Counted from the stretch's first letter, positions 9,779 to 19,377 are shown. The stretch: 64,000 nt of DNA from Acidobacteriota bacterium (GCA_013289855.1 JABCZD010000007.1:124001-188000), one strand, 5' to 3'. Program-made: numbers and translations. The notes: a model not told the origin generated them from the letters alone.

Positions 9779-9849
9779 CGGGACTGAAGCCCGGCCGCTA
9801 CAGAGTCACAAACAAAGTCAAAGTCAAAAGCACGGGTCTGAAGATCCGT
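9779..9849. repeat. two CTGAAG-loop palindromes
   Basis: First element: CGGG(A)C-TGAA-GCCCG at 9779-9793, followed by GCCGCTACA. Second element: ACGGGTC-TGAA-GATCCGT at 9832-9849 with one G-T pair, followed by CACCACA. The stems differ but the TGAA loop and a C/A-rich 3' flank are conserved. Similar elements lie at 36748-36765 and 46697-46716. Confidence 0.6.
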
Positions 9850-9857
9850 CACCACAG

Positions 9858-10754
9858 CTAAACACTGGTGGCCAGTTCGCGGGCGGCGCGCAGCGAAGCT
9901 ACCGTGTCACCCGTGGAGATGAACTCCATGGCGATATTGCCGCGATAATGCAGTTCACGCAGTTTGCGAAAAATATTTGTGTAATTGATTTCGCCGGTGC
10001 CGGGCTGATGGCGCCCGGGAACGTCGGCGACGTGCACAAGCCCAATAATATCGATATTCTTGTCCAGCTTGGCGATGAGATTCCCTTCCGCGATCTGATC
10101 GTGATAAAAATCGTAAAGAAATTTTACGTTGGGGCGGTTTACTTCGCGAATGATCTCAAAGCCTTCGGTGACCGAGGTGAGAAAGTACTTGGGATTTTCT
10201 TCGGGATCGATATTTTCAATCAGCAGTTCGATATTCTTGGCGGCGGCGAGGTCCGCGGCCGCTTTTATGGTTTCGACGCAGCTGGCGTGGAGCTGCGCGT
10301 GGCTCATGCCTTCCACGCGATTGCCAGAAAGCAGAATCAGCCTGAGGGACTGCAACTCTTCGAGAACGGGCAGGTGCGCCTGAATCTCACTGAGCGTGGC
10401 GGCACGTTGCGCCGGATCGCAGAGGCTGCCAGAGATGCCGCTGGTGGCGTCGAAGGTAATTCCAAGCGCCTCTTTTTGGCGGCGGGCGCGCGCGAAATCT
10501 TCTTTTGACCAATCCTTGTATTCGTTGACGAGCTGCGCGGCGTGGTAGCCAGCTTGGGAGACTATTTCGAGACGCTGATCGAACGGGAGTTCCCGGCGCA
10601 CCGTCCACAACATCACCGAGAGCGGAAAGGGAGACGACCCGGCGGAAGTATCTGGTAGAGGTTCAGCCGCGAAACTCGCCAGGCCATCGGGCGCTAGCGT
10701 GGACACGGAACAAGCTGCCGCAGCTGCGGCGCCCAAAAATTGTCTGCGGCGCAT
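9858..10754 (-). CDS. Tat-exported sugar phosphate isomerase/epimerase family protein
   Basis: A 298-residue TIM-barrel protein. MRRRQFLGAAAAAACSVSTLA is a twin-arginine signal. The mature part begins FPLSVMLWTVRRELPFDQRLEIVSQAGYHAAQLV and carries ELLIENIDPEE, FLYDFYHDQ, GLVHVADVPGRHQPGTGEI and AMEFI. The spacing of E, D, H and E metal ligands resembles hydroxypyruvate-isomerase-like proteins. Its start lies one base after the stop of the upstream isomerase gene, so the two are co-transcribed. Export makes a true hydroxypyruvate isomerase role unlikely; action on an oxidised sugar made by the neighbouring GMC enzymes is the better guess, but it is inference. Confidence 0.83.
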   Translation of the reverse strand: MRRRQFLGAAAAAACSVSTLAPDGLASFAAEPLPDTSAGSSPFPLSVMLWTVRRELPFDQRLEIVSQAGYHAAQLVNEYKDWSKEDFARARRQKEALGITFDATSGISGSLCDPAQRAATLSEIQAHLPVLEELQSLRLILLSGNRVEGMSHAQLHASCVETIKAAADLAAAKNIELLIENIDPEENPKYFLTSVTEGFEIIREVNRPNVKFLYDFYHDQIAEGNLIAKLDKNIDIIGLVHVADVPGRHQPGTGEINYTNIFRKLRELHYRGNIAMEFISTGDTVASLRAARELATSV

Positions 10755-10755
10755 G

Positions 10756-11931
10756 TCAGGCTCCTAGGATTTCGTTGCGAACATTCTTGAGGACGTACGC
10801 CGCGCGTTCGACGCCCACGGGTCCGGGCAGAATGGGATCTTCGTTTTCAATGCTCAGAATGCCTTGGTATCCGACGTCCATGTAGGCCTTGATGACGGAC
10901 TTCCACAGACTGGCGCTGTGGCCGTAGCCGACGGCGCGAAATGTTTCGGAGGCTAGCGCGAGATCATTGGCTTCGAAAGAAAAATTCAAGACGCCGTACT
11001 TGTTCATGTTTTCCGGAAAAAAGACCGTGTCTTTCATGTGCGCGTGGAAAATCGCGCCCTGCTTGCCTAGAAAATGTATGACTTCGACGGGATCGCAGCC
11101 TTGCCAGAAGAGATGGCTCAAATCGTTGTTGGCGCCGATCTCTTCGCCAACAGCTTCGCGCAGGCGCATCAGCGTGCGCGGATTGTAGACCACGAAATTG
11201 GGATGCATCTCGAGGGCAAGGCGATGAACGCCATGCTCGCGCGCAAACTTTGCAGCTTCCTTCCAATACGGAACGACTTTTTCCTTCCATTGCCAGTCCA
11301 TGGCTTGCGCGTATTCGGGCGGCCAGCGGTAGGTGATCCAATTCGGCTGCGTATCGCCAGGAGCGCCACCGGGGCAACCGGAAAAGCCTACGATTACCTT
11401 GACGCCGAGCATCTCGGCGAGTAGGACAGTTTTGCGGAAAGTGTCGGCATCTTTTGCGGCATGCTTGGGATCGGGATGAATGGGATTGCCGTGGCAGCTT
11501 AAGGTGGCGACTTGAAGGTTGCGGTCGGTAAATTTTTTCTGCCAGGCCCTGGCTTTGGCGGGATCGGCAACCAGCTCGTCGAGTGGGCAATGCTTGTTGT
11601 CCGGATAGCCGCCAGTGCCGATCTCCATAGCTTCGAGGCCGAGTGCGACGACGGTGTCGAGCATGGCGTCCATGGAAAGATCGGCATACACCGGATCGAA
11701 AACACCGATGGGAATTTTGCGGGGCTTCGCGGCGTTTGCGGATGCGCCTGGGTTTTGAGCGGCAGAATCATTCGCCATCATGGAGGTAACCAGCGGCACG
11801 GGAGAGTTTGCGGAAGAACCGGTTGCCGAGGCCAGCGCCGCGCCAGGAATCGCCGCCGCGAGAATCCCCCCACCGCCCGAAGCCAGGAACTTTCTGCGGT
11901 CCATGGCAAAAGCTTTTGGTCTTTTTTTCAC
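10756..11931 (-). CDS. Tat-exported sugar phosphate isomerase/epimerase family protein
   Basis: A GTG at 11931 is chosen as start because GAGGG lies 7 bases upstream; ATG 11904 (MDRRKFLASG) is an alternative with no visible ribosome site. The 391-residue product carries the Tat motif MDRRKFLASGGGGILAA, then a TIM barrel with ALEMHPNFVVYNP, NDLSHLFWQGCDP, HAHMKDT and LSIENED, which supply the expected metal ligands. It is longer than its two paralogues in this cluster, having an insertion near VFFPENMNKYGVLNF. It heads the minus-strand run isomerase-isomerase-small subunit-GMC-GMC-small subunit. Substrate unknown. Confidence 0.83.
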   Translation of the reverse strand: MKKRPKAFAMDRRKFLASGGGGILAAAIPGAALASATGSSANSPVPLVTSMMANDSAAQNPGASANAAKPRKIPIGVFDPVYADLSMDAMLDTVVALGLEAMEIGTGGYPDNKHCPLDELVADPAKARAWQKKFTDRNLQVATLSCHGNPIHPDPKHAAKDADTFRKTVLLAEMLGVKVIVGFSGCPGGAPGDTQPNWITYRWPPEYAQAMDWQWKEKVVPYWKEAAKFAREHGVHRLALEMHPNFVVYNPRTLMRLREAVGEEIGANNDLSHLFWQGCDPVEVIHFLGKQGAIFHAHMKDTVFFPENMNKYGVLNFSFEANDLALASETFRAVGYGHSASLWKSVIKAYMDVGYQGILSIENEDPILPGPVGVERAAYVLKNVRNEILGA

Positions 11932-12128
11932 GCGCTTACCCTCGACAATAGGATTCAAAGATGTGCACCAAAGGTTGGCGACATTATACGCCGAGCGCTG
12001 CGGAGAGCAATGAGGTAAATCGTTCTTTTAATGGCTTTTCGTCATTTTGGGGCTATGACGGCGGTCGCTCGGGTAGCCTGCGGCACAGCAAAATGCGGTC
12101 TTGCACCAGGGTCCAGCGGGGCGGAGGC

Positions 12129-13031
12129 TTAGCGCCTCTGGAGGTCGACGAGCGAGGGGATCGAGATGGGAATGGTGAGCGCGGTTTCCGCGAGCTGCTT
12201 TTTCTTCTGAAAGGCCTCGACAAGCATCTCAATGGCCTGCCCGGCATTGGGCGGAACAAAAACGGTGGCAGCGAGAAGGCCACTGCGGACCCAGGCCTGG
12301 CCGGTGTCCGGCAAACCGTCACAACCGAGAAACGGAAGTTTAAGCCAGCGTTCGCGATCCGATTCCGAGGGCAACTCCTGAAAAGCTTTACGCGCGCCGA
12401 TGGCCATGGAATCGTCCTGTGCGGCGATGAGGTCGATAGCGGCACGCTGCGAAGTGGATAATTTGAGCCAGGAGCGGACCGCTTTCTGGGAACTTTCCTC
12501 CGTCCACTGGCCCTTAAGCATGGCTACCTGCACGTTGGAAGGCTTGGTCTGCTGCATCCCGGCGGTGCGTTCTTTGGCGGCGGAGTTTTCCGTCGGTCCC
12601 TGAATGTACAGGACCGAGCCGCCCTTGGGCAAAAGTGCTGCGAATTGGCGGCCTTGGATGCGGCCAATTTCGATGTGGTCGGAGCTCACGGAGAACACCG
12701 GCGCAGCGGAAGTTTTTCGCAATTCAGAAACGTAGGTAGCTTCGCGGTTCAGGATGGCCCAGCCGATGCCGGCGCTGACGGCGGCGCGCGCAACCTGGGG
12801 CAAGGCGGTACCTCCAACGGGTTCAAAAATCACCGCGTGCGGGCGGATGGGGCCGGCGGACTGGACAGCTTTGAGAATTTGCGTGCTTTGGTTGATGGCG
12901 TCGTTGTCGGCGTAGGAAATTTGCAGTTCCACGTTGAGCTTGCGCGCGGCATTTTCGGCGGACTTCGCCTGTTCGATCTGATAATCGTTGTCGTTCGTCG
13001 TCAGCGAAACCAAAAAACGAAGTTTGGACAT
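12129..13031 (-). CDS. Substrate-binding-protein fold (LacI/RbsB type) lacking a signal peptide
   Basis: The 300-residue protein matches sugar-binding periplasmic proteins: FLVSLTTNDNDYQIEQAKSAENAARKLNVELQ at the N-terminus, NDAINQSTQILKAV, AVIFEPVGGTALPQVARAAVSAGIGWAILNRE, VSSDHIEIGRIQGRQFAALLPKGGSVLYIQG and IDLIAAQDDSMAIGARKAF. The protein starts directly at the first beta strand with no signal peptide or lipobox, and no ABC permease or ATPase gene is nearby. There is no DNA-binding domain either, so it is not a LacI repressor. It may be a cytoplasmic sugar sensor or an orphan that lost its export signal. Fold assignment good, role unknown. Confidence 0.75.
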   Translation of the reverse strand: MSKLRFLVSLTTNDNDYQIEQAKSAENAARKLNVELQISYADNDAINQSTQILKAVQSAGPIRPHAVIFEPVGGTALPQVARAAVSAGIGWAILNREATYVSELRKTSAAPVFSVSSDHIEIGRIQGRQFAALLPKGGSVLYIQGPTENSAAKERTAGMQQTKPSNVQVAMLKGQWTEESSQKAVRSWLKLSTSQRAAIDLIAAQDDSMAIGARKAFQELPSESDRERWLKLPFLGCDGLPDTGQAWVRSGLLAATVFVPPNAGQAIEMLVEAFQKKKQLAETALTIPISIPSLVDLQRR

Positions 13032-13171
13032 TTGGTCGAGAGTCAGCGCTCCGGAACGGCGAACAAGCTGGCTGGAGGCTCAATGAAATTTTATAGCATG
13101 CGCCAGCGCGGGAAACGCCGGAAATGCGGTGTGAAGTTGTTGTGAGCGATAGTAAGGCCGCGAGCACCGCA

Positions 13172-15601
13172 CTATTTAGGTGGCACGGTCATTTCCATGG
13201 CCCAGATGGCGGCCGGGCGCATGTACATGGAGGCGCGATAGTTTCCGGTGATGTCCCAGGCTTCGGGAGTGCGGAACCAGTAGCCCTTGGTTTCATAGGA
13301 GGTGTGATAGATGCCCCACGCGGTTTTGTAGGCTTCGTCTTTCATGCCTTCGCCAAGCATTAACGCGGCCACGCCGAAGGTGGTGCCGGTCCACACTTCC
13401 TGAACTTGTTCGTTGGTTTTGACCAGCGAGCCATCGGGAGCGATGCCGTTGACCGCGCCCATGGTGGCGCCGGCGAATTTCCTTACGTTGAAATCGTAAA
13501 TTTTTTGCGTGGCGCTTTTTTGCATGTGCGGCGGGACGAGGTCTCCGAGACCGGTCATATTGGCGTACCACTGGCCCGCGAGCTGGTCGGCCTGGATGTC
13601 GTCGCGGTAAACGCTATCGGTGTCGTAGCGGAAATATTCGCCGTTCCAGAGCTTCTTTATGTAGCATGCCTGGCCTTTGACGAAGAGGTCGTGGTATTGC
13701 GTGGCTTTGTCTGGTTCGCCGAGTTGTTTGGCGATTTCTTCGGCGGCGCGCAAGGCGGCCAAATAGAGACCACCGGAATAGGCGCTGACGCCGCGAACCA
13801 CCCATTCGTCGTAGGTTTGGTCGGGATACCCCTGATTTTCCGGCATGCCGTCGCCATCGATATCATATTTCAGTAGATACGCTAGAGATTCCTGAATGGC
13901 CGGCCAGGTAGCGCGAAGAAATTCCTGATCTTTGCCCCCTGTAAAAACAAAATCGCGGTAAACCATCAGCACGAATTTGGGATTGAGATCCTTCCAGCCG
14001 TTGGTATCCTGCCAGCTGAATTGATTGATTTGCACAAAGGGATCTTCTTCCGGAACGCCGAGATCGTGCGGCACAGCGCCTTTGGCCTTACGAATGCGAA
14101 AATTATCGGTGTGCATCTGCTGCGTCTTCCACGTCCAGATCATTTTTTCCGGATAGTTTTTGGCGACCACATCTGCGAACTGCAGCATCACGCCTTTTTC
14201 GATTTGCGGCCAGAATTTCAGCAGCGGCATGGAGCCGTAGAAACGGACGTCGGAGGTTTCGTAATACGGATAGTCGTAGCACTCCATGAAGGAGTAGACC
14301 GGCGTGGCATTGGGATCGCCGCCGAGTTGCCGGCCCCAGAAGGTTCCGGCATCGGCAAGAACGTACATTTCGTTGAAGAGCATGCCGCGATACCAGAGCG
14401 GCTTGGATTGGTCGTCGGCAAACGGGGCTTGCCAGGCGGTAATGGCGGAGCTCCACGCGGCGGAATTTTGCAGGCCATCGCGGGCGATGGCCCAGGCGTT
14501 GCGACCGTCAGCACCGTAAAAGTCGGTATAGCGCCGGATCCATTTGCGGCCAGAGCCGAATTTGACGATGGGCAAGTCCCAGGAGATGACCACGGGAACG
14601 ACGCGTTTTTCGTGTGGCTCAAGCGTGAACCGCACGGCAATAGCACCGGCGAAGGGTTCACCGCTGCTGGTGTAGGTGTCATCGCTGTTGGCAAGGCGGC
14701 CATCTTTGGCGAACGGCTCCCAAACAGATTTGCCATCGCCATCCGGGTCGAAGGTGGCTTGGTAGGTAACTTCGACGCCAGGAGTTTCGAGCGCGGCGAT
14801 CGTAAGTTGTCCGTCCCACGGTTCCTGCACCGGGCCAAGATGATCGCGGTCGAAGACGATCCCCTTCATGGTGCCGGCGGGACCGAGCGATTCACTTACC
14901 ACCCGATTGAAATTTCCCTGATCCAGGCCGCCGTTGAAATCGTGGCCGAAAGTGCGCAGCCAGCCGAGCATGTTTTCCCAGGAAAGCAGGATGGAGACGG
15001 TCACACGTTTGTCTGTTGGATTTTCTGCGTGCCAGCGATAGACAGCTACCGGGTAACTTGTCTCTTTGTAATTGTCCGGAAGGATGGGCGAGAACTGCTC
15101 AAGAACCACGTGGGCAGGAAATTTATTGTAACGATAGTCAAACCAGGATTTGGGATAGAGCGCGGCGTAGTCGCCAGCGCCCACGGGATAGTTCCACTTC
15201 CAGGAGCTGAGTGTTTGGCCAGCGGGATGCGCAGCAGTGAGCACTTGCGCGAAACCCGCGGCGTCACCTTCGGATTTTTGAAACATGGCAAACTCGTTGG
15301 CCCACACGGTCTGATATTTATGAACGCCGGGCTGCATGTGCCAGCGTGCAAAATCGCCGCGGTAAGTACGTGAGAAGGTCCCGGCGCCGAAGCCGCCAAC
15401 GGGCGCGCCTTGCCAGTAACCGTCATCGATATGATCGGCGGGCAGCGTAGTCTTTTTGGTGCCGGCGCCCGCGAGCGCTTCTCCGATGGGGCGTTTCCAG
15501 GCGGCGCTGGGGATGCCGCCATCCTGAGGTTGTTGGGCTTGCGCGAGAGGCGTGACACACGAAAAGAGCAGCAGAACGCAGCCGCAGAACAGCTTATGCA
15601 T
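13172..15601 (-). CDS. Glycoside hydrolase family 116 (GBA2-like beta-glucosidase/glucosylceramidase type)
   Basis: ATG 15601 is preferred (GGAGG 9-10 bases upstream; the product begins MHKLFCGCVLLLFSCVTPLAQAQQ, a Sec signal). The 809-residue protein shows the GBA2_N and catalytic (alpha/alpha)6 domains of GH116: AWKRPIGEALAG, GGFGAGTFSRTYRGDFARW, the probable nucleophile in GMLFNEMYVLADAGTFW and the probable acid/base aspartate in GYPDQTYDEW. Characterised GH116 enzymes retain configuration and cleave beta-glucosides or xylosides. It belongs functionally with the oxidoreductase/isomerase genes downstream, probably acting on exported or periplasmic glycosides. Substrate not predictable. Confidence 0.9.
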   Translation of the reverse strand: MHKLFCGCVLLLFSCVTPLAQAQQPQDGGIPSAAWKRPIGEALAGAGTKKTTLPADHIDDGYWQGAPVGGFGAGTFSRTYRGDFARWHMQPGVHKYQTVWANEFAMFQKSEGDAAGFAQVLTAAHPAGQTLSSWKWNYPVGAGDYAALYPKSWFDYRYNKFPAHVVLEQFSPILPDNYKETSYPVAVYRWHAENPTDKRVTVSILLSWENMLGWLRTFGHDFNGGLDQGNFNRVVSESLGPAGTMKGIVFDRDHLGPVQEPWDGQLTIAALETPGVEVTYQATFDPDGDGKSVWEPFAKDGRLANSDDTYTSSGEPFAGAIAVRFTLEPHEKRVVPVVISWDLPIVKFGSGRKWIRRYTDFYGADGRNAWAIARDGLQNSAAWSSAITAWQAPFADDQSKPLWYRGMLFNEMYVLADAGTFWGRQLGGDPNATPVYSFMECYDYPYYETSDVRFYGSMPLLKFWPQIEKGVMLQFADVVAKNYPEKMIWTWKTQQMHTDNFRIRKAKGAVPHDLGVPEEDPFVQINQFSWQDTNGWKDLNPKFVLMVYRDFVFTGGKDQEFLRATWPAIQESLAYLLKYDIDGDGMPENQGYPDQTYDEWVVRGVSAYSGGLYLAALRAAEEIAKQLGEPDKATQYHDLFVKGQACYIKKLWNGEYFRYDTDSVYRDDIQADQLAGQWYANMTGLGDLVPPHMQKSATQKIYDFNVRKFAGATMGAVNGIAPDGSLVKTNEQVQEVWTGTTFGVAALMLGEGMKDEAYKTAWGIYHTSYETKGYWFRTPEAWDITGNYRASMYMRPAAIWAMEMTVPPK

Positions 15602-15845
15602 GAATGACCAGCCTCCGAAGAAATCCGCGGCAGCAAACACCGAGAGGTCTCGCGGGAAGCGCGACCCGGGCTGATGTTATAGAATAACGATATTCTACGC
15701 AAGTGATGCGGGTCCGTAGTGTCCAATATGGGCACTACCGTTTGCAGGGCCTTCACCTAACGCTGTGGGACAATGCGCGCGACACTATGATTGTTCCGAC
15801 TCACGAGAGATGCAGCGGCGACACTCCGCAACGACAACACGAAGG

Positions 15846-17723
15846 TCAGCGGGGTGAGGAAATAGGGGGCGCCGCAATTGGTGGCGCGAGCGAGGCCGAC
15901 GGCGGCACAGGGGGCAGTTCCTTTCGAGAGGAAATTCCCGCACCTTCGACGATCGTATAGATCGCATCACCAGTCAAATCCTGCAGTTTTTCAATGGTGC
16001 CGCTCGGCCAACGAATTTCCACCGCATCGATCTTGCTGGCGCTGCCCAATCCAAAGTGCTGGCGCAAATCATTTTGCGAAAGATAACTTCCGCCGCCGCG
16101 CACTTCGCTGAACTGCTGCACGCCGCCGGAATGAATGGTGATGCGCGCACCGATCGCGGCGCGATTGCTTTTTGTGCCGACCAAACGGAAGAGCACCCGG
16201 TGATTGCCGTCGTGATTATCGTTGCGCAGAAGACTCGGCGCTTCGCCCACATTCAGCAGAACAACATCGATATTCCCAGTATTAAAAATGTCACCGAAAG
16301 CGGCGCCGCGACGCGACTTCAGCGGCAGAGCAGCCAAGCCCGCCTCCTTGGAAACTTCATCAAACGTTCCATCGCGATTGTTGCGATGCAGAAGTAACGG
16401 CTGCTCATAGCGTGCGCCAACGTCGGCGGAATTTACTTGCGGATACACGTGGCCATTGGCGACCAGCAGGTCGAGCCAGCCGTCATTGTCCATATCAAAA
16501 AACGCGGTGCCCCAACCGACGTAGGGATAACTAGGTTGGCCGACCCCCGAGGTCCAGCTAACGTCGTCGAAACCTTTTTCCCCCTCATTGCGATACAGCG
16601 AATTGGGTTGTTCGGCAAAATGCGTGACGAAATAACTTAGCCGCCCCGAATGATCGTAATCGCCGAAGTCGATGCCCATGGAACCGAGGCTTTGCCCGTC
16701 GCCGCTCAACGCCACTCCAGCCAGCATTCCGACATCGCTGAAGCTGCCGTCGCGATTGTTGTGAAACAGGTAGCTCGGAACAGAATCGTTCGCGACCACC
16801 AAGTCCGGCCAGCCATCGTTATCGTAGTCCGCCCACATCACGCCGAGGCCGTAGTAGCCGATATCGTTGTGCACCCCGGCCTTCGCGCTGACTTCTTCAA
16901 ACGTTCCATCGCCGCGGTTGTGATAAAGCAGATCTGTTTCGCCGCTCAATCCCCACGGACCGCACTGCACCAGCAGCCCTTTAAAATTGCAATATTTGTT
17001 GCTGCCGAATTCGGGCAGATGTTCGAGGTCCACGTGAACATAGCGCGCCACAAAGAGATCGACGTGCCCATCGCGATCGTAGTCTCCCCACGCAGCCCCG
17101 GTACTGAATCCCCCGCCGCGCACGCCGGCTTTTTCGGTGACGTCTTCAAACTTGCAATTACCCAGTCCGCGATACAAAACATTTCCGCCGTAGCCGGTGA
17201 CAAAGAGATCCAGGTGGCCGTCATTATCATAGTCGGCGACCGCTACGCCCATGCCCCATCCCACCCGCGTCAGTCCAGCCTCTTTCGTGATGTTCTTAAA
17301 GGCTCCGTCCGCTTCTTGATGATAAAGCGTGACCAACGGGTCGCCACCGGATTTGCGATAGTGGTCGATGGTCGAACCGTTCACCACCACAATGTCCAGG
17401 CGGTCGTCTTCGTCGCAATCAAATAATCCCGCCCCGCCGCTCATGGACTCGACAATGTATCTTTTGTCGGAAGTAGAAATGTGTGGGACGGTCAGACCCA
17501 CGGAACTGGCGATATCTTTGAATTGCGGGACAGCAGGTAAGCCGGGGCGAACAGGTTTTGGGGCAGGAAGTTTCTTGGCGGATGGAGGAATGGGAACGGT
17601 GACGCTCTGCGCCATCAGCGTGACGGGTGCTAGGAAAAATGCCGCCACGCACAGGGCAGATCTTGCAAACTGATGTCGCCGCTGTGCTCGCGATAGCGAT
17701 TTGGGAAGTCCAGCGCCGCGCAT
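15846..17723 (-). CDS. CRTAC1-type FG-GAP repeat protein with ASPIC/UnbV C-terminal domain
   Basis: A 625-residue exported protein: signal segment SALCVAAFFLAPVTLMAQS, then repeated FG-GAP/VCBS units such as GVAVADYDNDGHLDLFVTGYGGN, WGDYDRDGHVDLFVARY, WADYDNDGWPDLVVAND and FFDMDNDGWLDLLVANG, each with a calcium-binding DxDxDG-like loop. The C-terminus (IGARITIHSGGVQQFSEVRGGGSYLSQND...IRWPSG) is the ASPIC/UnbV domain. Such beta-propeller proteins are abundant in Acidobacteria and usually act at the cell surface or periplasm; no enzymatic role is established. Only 4 bases separate it from the CopD-type gene upstream, so it probably belongs to the copper-related operon. Confidence 0.88.
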   Translation of the reverse strand: MRGAGLPKSLSRAQRRHQFARSALCVAAFFLAPVTLMAQSVTVPIPPSAKKLPAPKPVRPGLPAVPQFKDIASSVGLTVPHISTSDKRYIVESMSGGAGLFDCDEDDRLDIVVVNGSTIDHYRKSGGDPLVTLYHQEADGAFKNITKEAGLTRVGWGMGVAVADYDNDGHLDLFVTGYGGNVLYRGLGNCKFEDVTEKAGVRGGGFSTGAAWGDYDRDGHVDLFVARYVHVDLEHLPEFGSNKYCNFKGLLVQCGPWGLSGETDLLYHNRGDGTFEEVSAKAGVHNDIGYYGLGVMWADYDNDGWPDLVVANDSVPSYLFHNNRDGSFSDVGMLAGVALSGDGQSLGSMGIDFGDYDHSGRLSYFVTHFAEQPNSLYRNEGEKGFDDVSWTSGVGQPSYPYVGWGTAFFDMDNDGWLDLLVANGHVYPQVNSADVGARYEQPLLLHRNNRDGTFDEVSKEAGLAALPLKSRRGAAFGDIFNTGNIDVVLLNVGEAPSLLRNDNHDGNHRVLFRLVGTKSNRAAIGARITIHSGGVQQFSEVRGGGSYLSQNDLRQHFGLGSASKIDAVEIRWPSGTIEKLQDLTGDAIYTIVEGAGISSRKELPPVPPSASLAPPIAAPPISSPR

Positions 17724-17727
17724 TTGC

Positions 17728-19368
17728 TTAAGCTTCGTGGTAGTTGAGCAAGACTACCCCTACCAAAATAAAGCACACCGGCCAAACCCAGGAGAGGACG
17801 CGGCGTGTGCGATCCTCCGGCGGCAGCCGCAGCTCCAGCCAGCGCGACCATCCCGCCGCAATTCCCAGAATAGCCAGCGGGATGTGACTGAGCTCAACCA
17901 ACAATTCATCCTTAACATTTCCCAGCGCATGAGAATGGGTGAGTAGAATTGCTCCGCCCAAAGCGCACACTCCAGGGAACACCAAGCCTGCGGCCGGCGA
18001 TTTGATGCGGTCGGTCACCACCGACCACTCGAAAACCGCGAACGCCGTCACCAACAGAACGATCAGCCGGTGCTGCAGAACATCGGGCGCAGAAAAACTC
18101 TCCCAGAATCCGTTCGGGCCCAGCGGCCAATTCTCGGGATCGGAGCGCAAAAACAAAAATACCGCCAAACCCAGGAACATCAGCGGCCAGTGCTTGGCCC
18201 AGGGAAAGTAACCGGTACGGTTGAGAAAAGACAGCAGCCCGACCCCGAGAACAATGATGCCAGCCCAATTGTGATTGTATTCCGACCAGGCAATGTCCCC
18301 GGGGCCGGTGAAGCTAGCGGCCGCCTGACCGGGCACAAACGAAGGTGGAATAACCACCCCCGCAGCCGCGGCGCGTTTGGCCACTTCTTCCCCGGACTCC
18401 GACAGCGCACTGAGCGGCGGACTCTTCAATCGCGGCATGCGCGGTGCGTAACGCTGAAAAATCTCCGCCGCGCTTACTTTGTCCGAGCCGAGATCGATGG
18501 CCGGAGGCTGCGAGGTCAAAGACGCCGCCGCCAGAATAATCGTCAATCCGATGCCGATTTCGACTTCGCCAAAACGCATTAGGCTGGAAGGCCGTCCGCC
18601 AGCATCAGGCGCGACGCCTTTGACGATCCGATAGTTCAGCGCGCCGAGCATCAGCAGAAAACCAAACATAATAATTTTCGCGCTGACCATCGCGCCGTAA
18701 GTGGTGCCATACATCGCCGACCACGAACCCACGTAAGCAAGCGACAGGCCCACGCCACCAAGAAACAACAACGCCACGCTGACAACGGCGAGCTGCGAAA
18801 AGTTTGCGGAGATGCGCTGGCGGATCAGCGGGTCGCGCTCATGCTTCAGCGCCAGCAACAGATACGGCAAACCGCCAATCCACGCAGCAGTAGCAGCCTG
18901 ATGCAAGCCGGTAAGGAACGTCAGGAACACGCGATGCTCCATGCGGGCCACGGAGTGGCTAGTCATCAAGGCCGCCGCGAGAATAACCAGCGCAGGAATG
19001 AGCATGGCTACATTGCCCCGCCACTTGCGCAATCCGCAGATGGCGGCGATGACCAACGCGGAAGCAGCCGCCAGTGCGCCGGCATAAACAAAGTTTGCGC
19101 CCACCGCTTCGCTGAAACTCATCTCCGCCGACTGCATGAGAATCATGGTATTGGACAGAACGTAAAAAACTTGCGTGGCCGCCAAAGCCAGCGCAAACCA
19201 GGTAATCCATTTCCGGCACGCGCCCACCACGGCGGCGGTACGCAATTCCGGGGCGCGCGTCACAGCAACCAGGAAAACAACGCCGCCGATGGTCAGCGTC
19301 TGAAAGCACAACGTCGCCGCGCGCAACAGAACCGACAAGTAACCGAAAATGTTGAGAAGTTTGTCCAT
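17728..19368 (-). CDS. copD: CopD-domain copper resistance/transport membrane protein
   Basis: A 546-residue polytopic membrane protein with about a dozen hydrophobic segments. The central part matches the CopD domain: RVFLTFLTGLHQAATAAWIGGLPYLLLAL, FSQLAVVSVALLFLGGVGLSLAYVGS, YGAMVSAKIIMFGFLLMLGALNYRIV. The first ~120 residues and the last ~200 residues are additional membrane regions (HNWAGIIVLGVGLLSFL, VLQHRLIVLLVTAFAVFEW), so it is longer than stand-alone CopD (about 300 residues), as in other CopD-fusion proteins. It follows the CopC gene by 9 bases. Role: copper movement across the inner membrane with CopC; direction is not certain. Confidence 0.85.
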   Translation of the reverse strand: MDKLLNIFGYLSVLLRAATLCFQTLTIGGVVFLVAVTRAPELRTAAVVGACRKWITWFALALAATQVFYVLSNTMILMQSAEMSFSEAVGANFVYAGALAAASALVIAAICGLRKWRGNVAMLIPALVILAAALMTSHSVARMEHRVFLTFLTGLHQAATAAWIGGLPYLLLALKHERDPLIRQRISANFSQLAVVSVALLFLGGVGLSLAYVGSWSAMYGTTYGAMVSAKIIMFGFLLMLGALNYRIVKGVAPDAGGRPSSLMRFGEVEIGIGLTIILAAASLTSQPPAIDLGSDKVSAAEIFQRYAPRMPRLKSPPLSALSESGEEVAKRAAAAGVVIPPSFVPGQAAASFTGPGDIAWSEYNHNWAGIIVLGVGLLSFLNRTGYFPWAKHWPLMFLGLAVFLFLRSDPENWPLGPNGFWESFSAPDVLQHRLIVLLVTAFAVFEWSVVTDRIKSPAAGLVFPGVCALGGAILLTHSHALGNVKDELLVELSHIPLAILGIAAGWSRWLELRLPPEDRTRRVLSWVWPVCFILVGVVLLNYHEA

Positions 19369-19377
19369 GCAAAAAGA

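Noticed and set aside
14021..15373. 450-codon open frame antisense to the GH116 gene
   Set aside because: It mirrors the highly GC-rich glycosidase gene, has no ribosome site or recognisable domain, and the GH116 motifs on the other strand are unambiguous.
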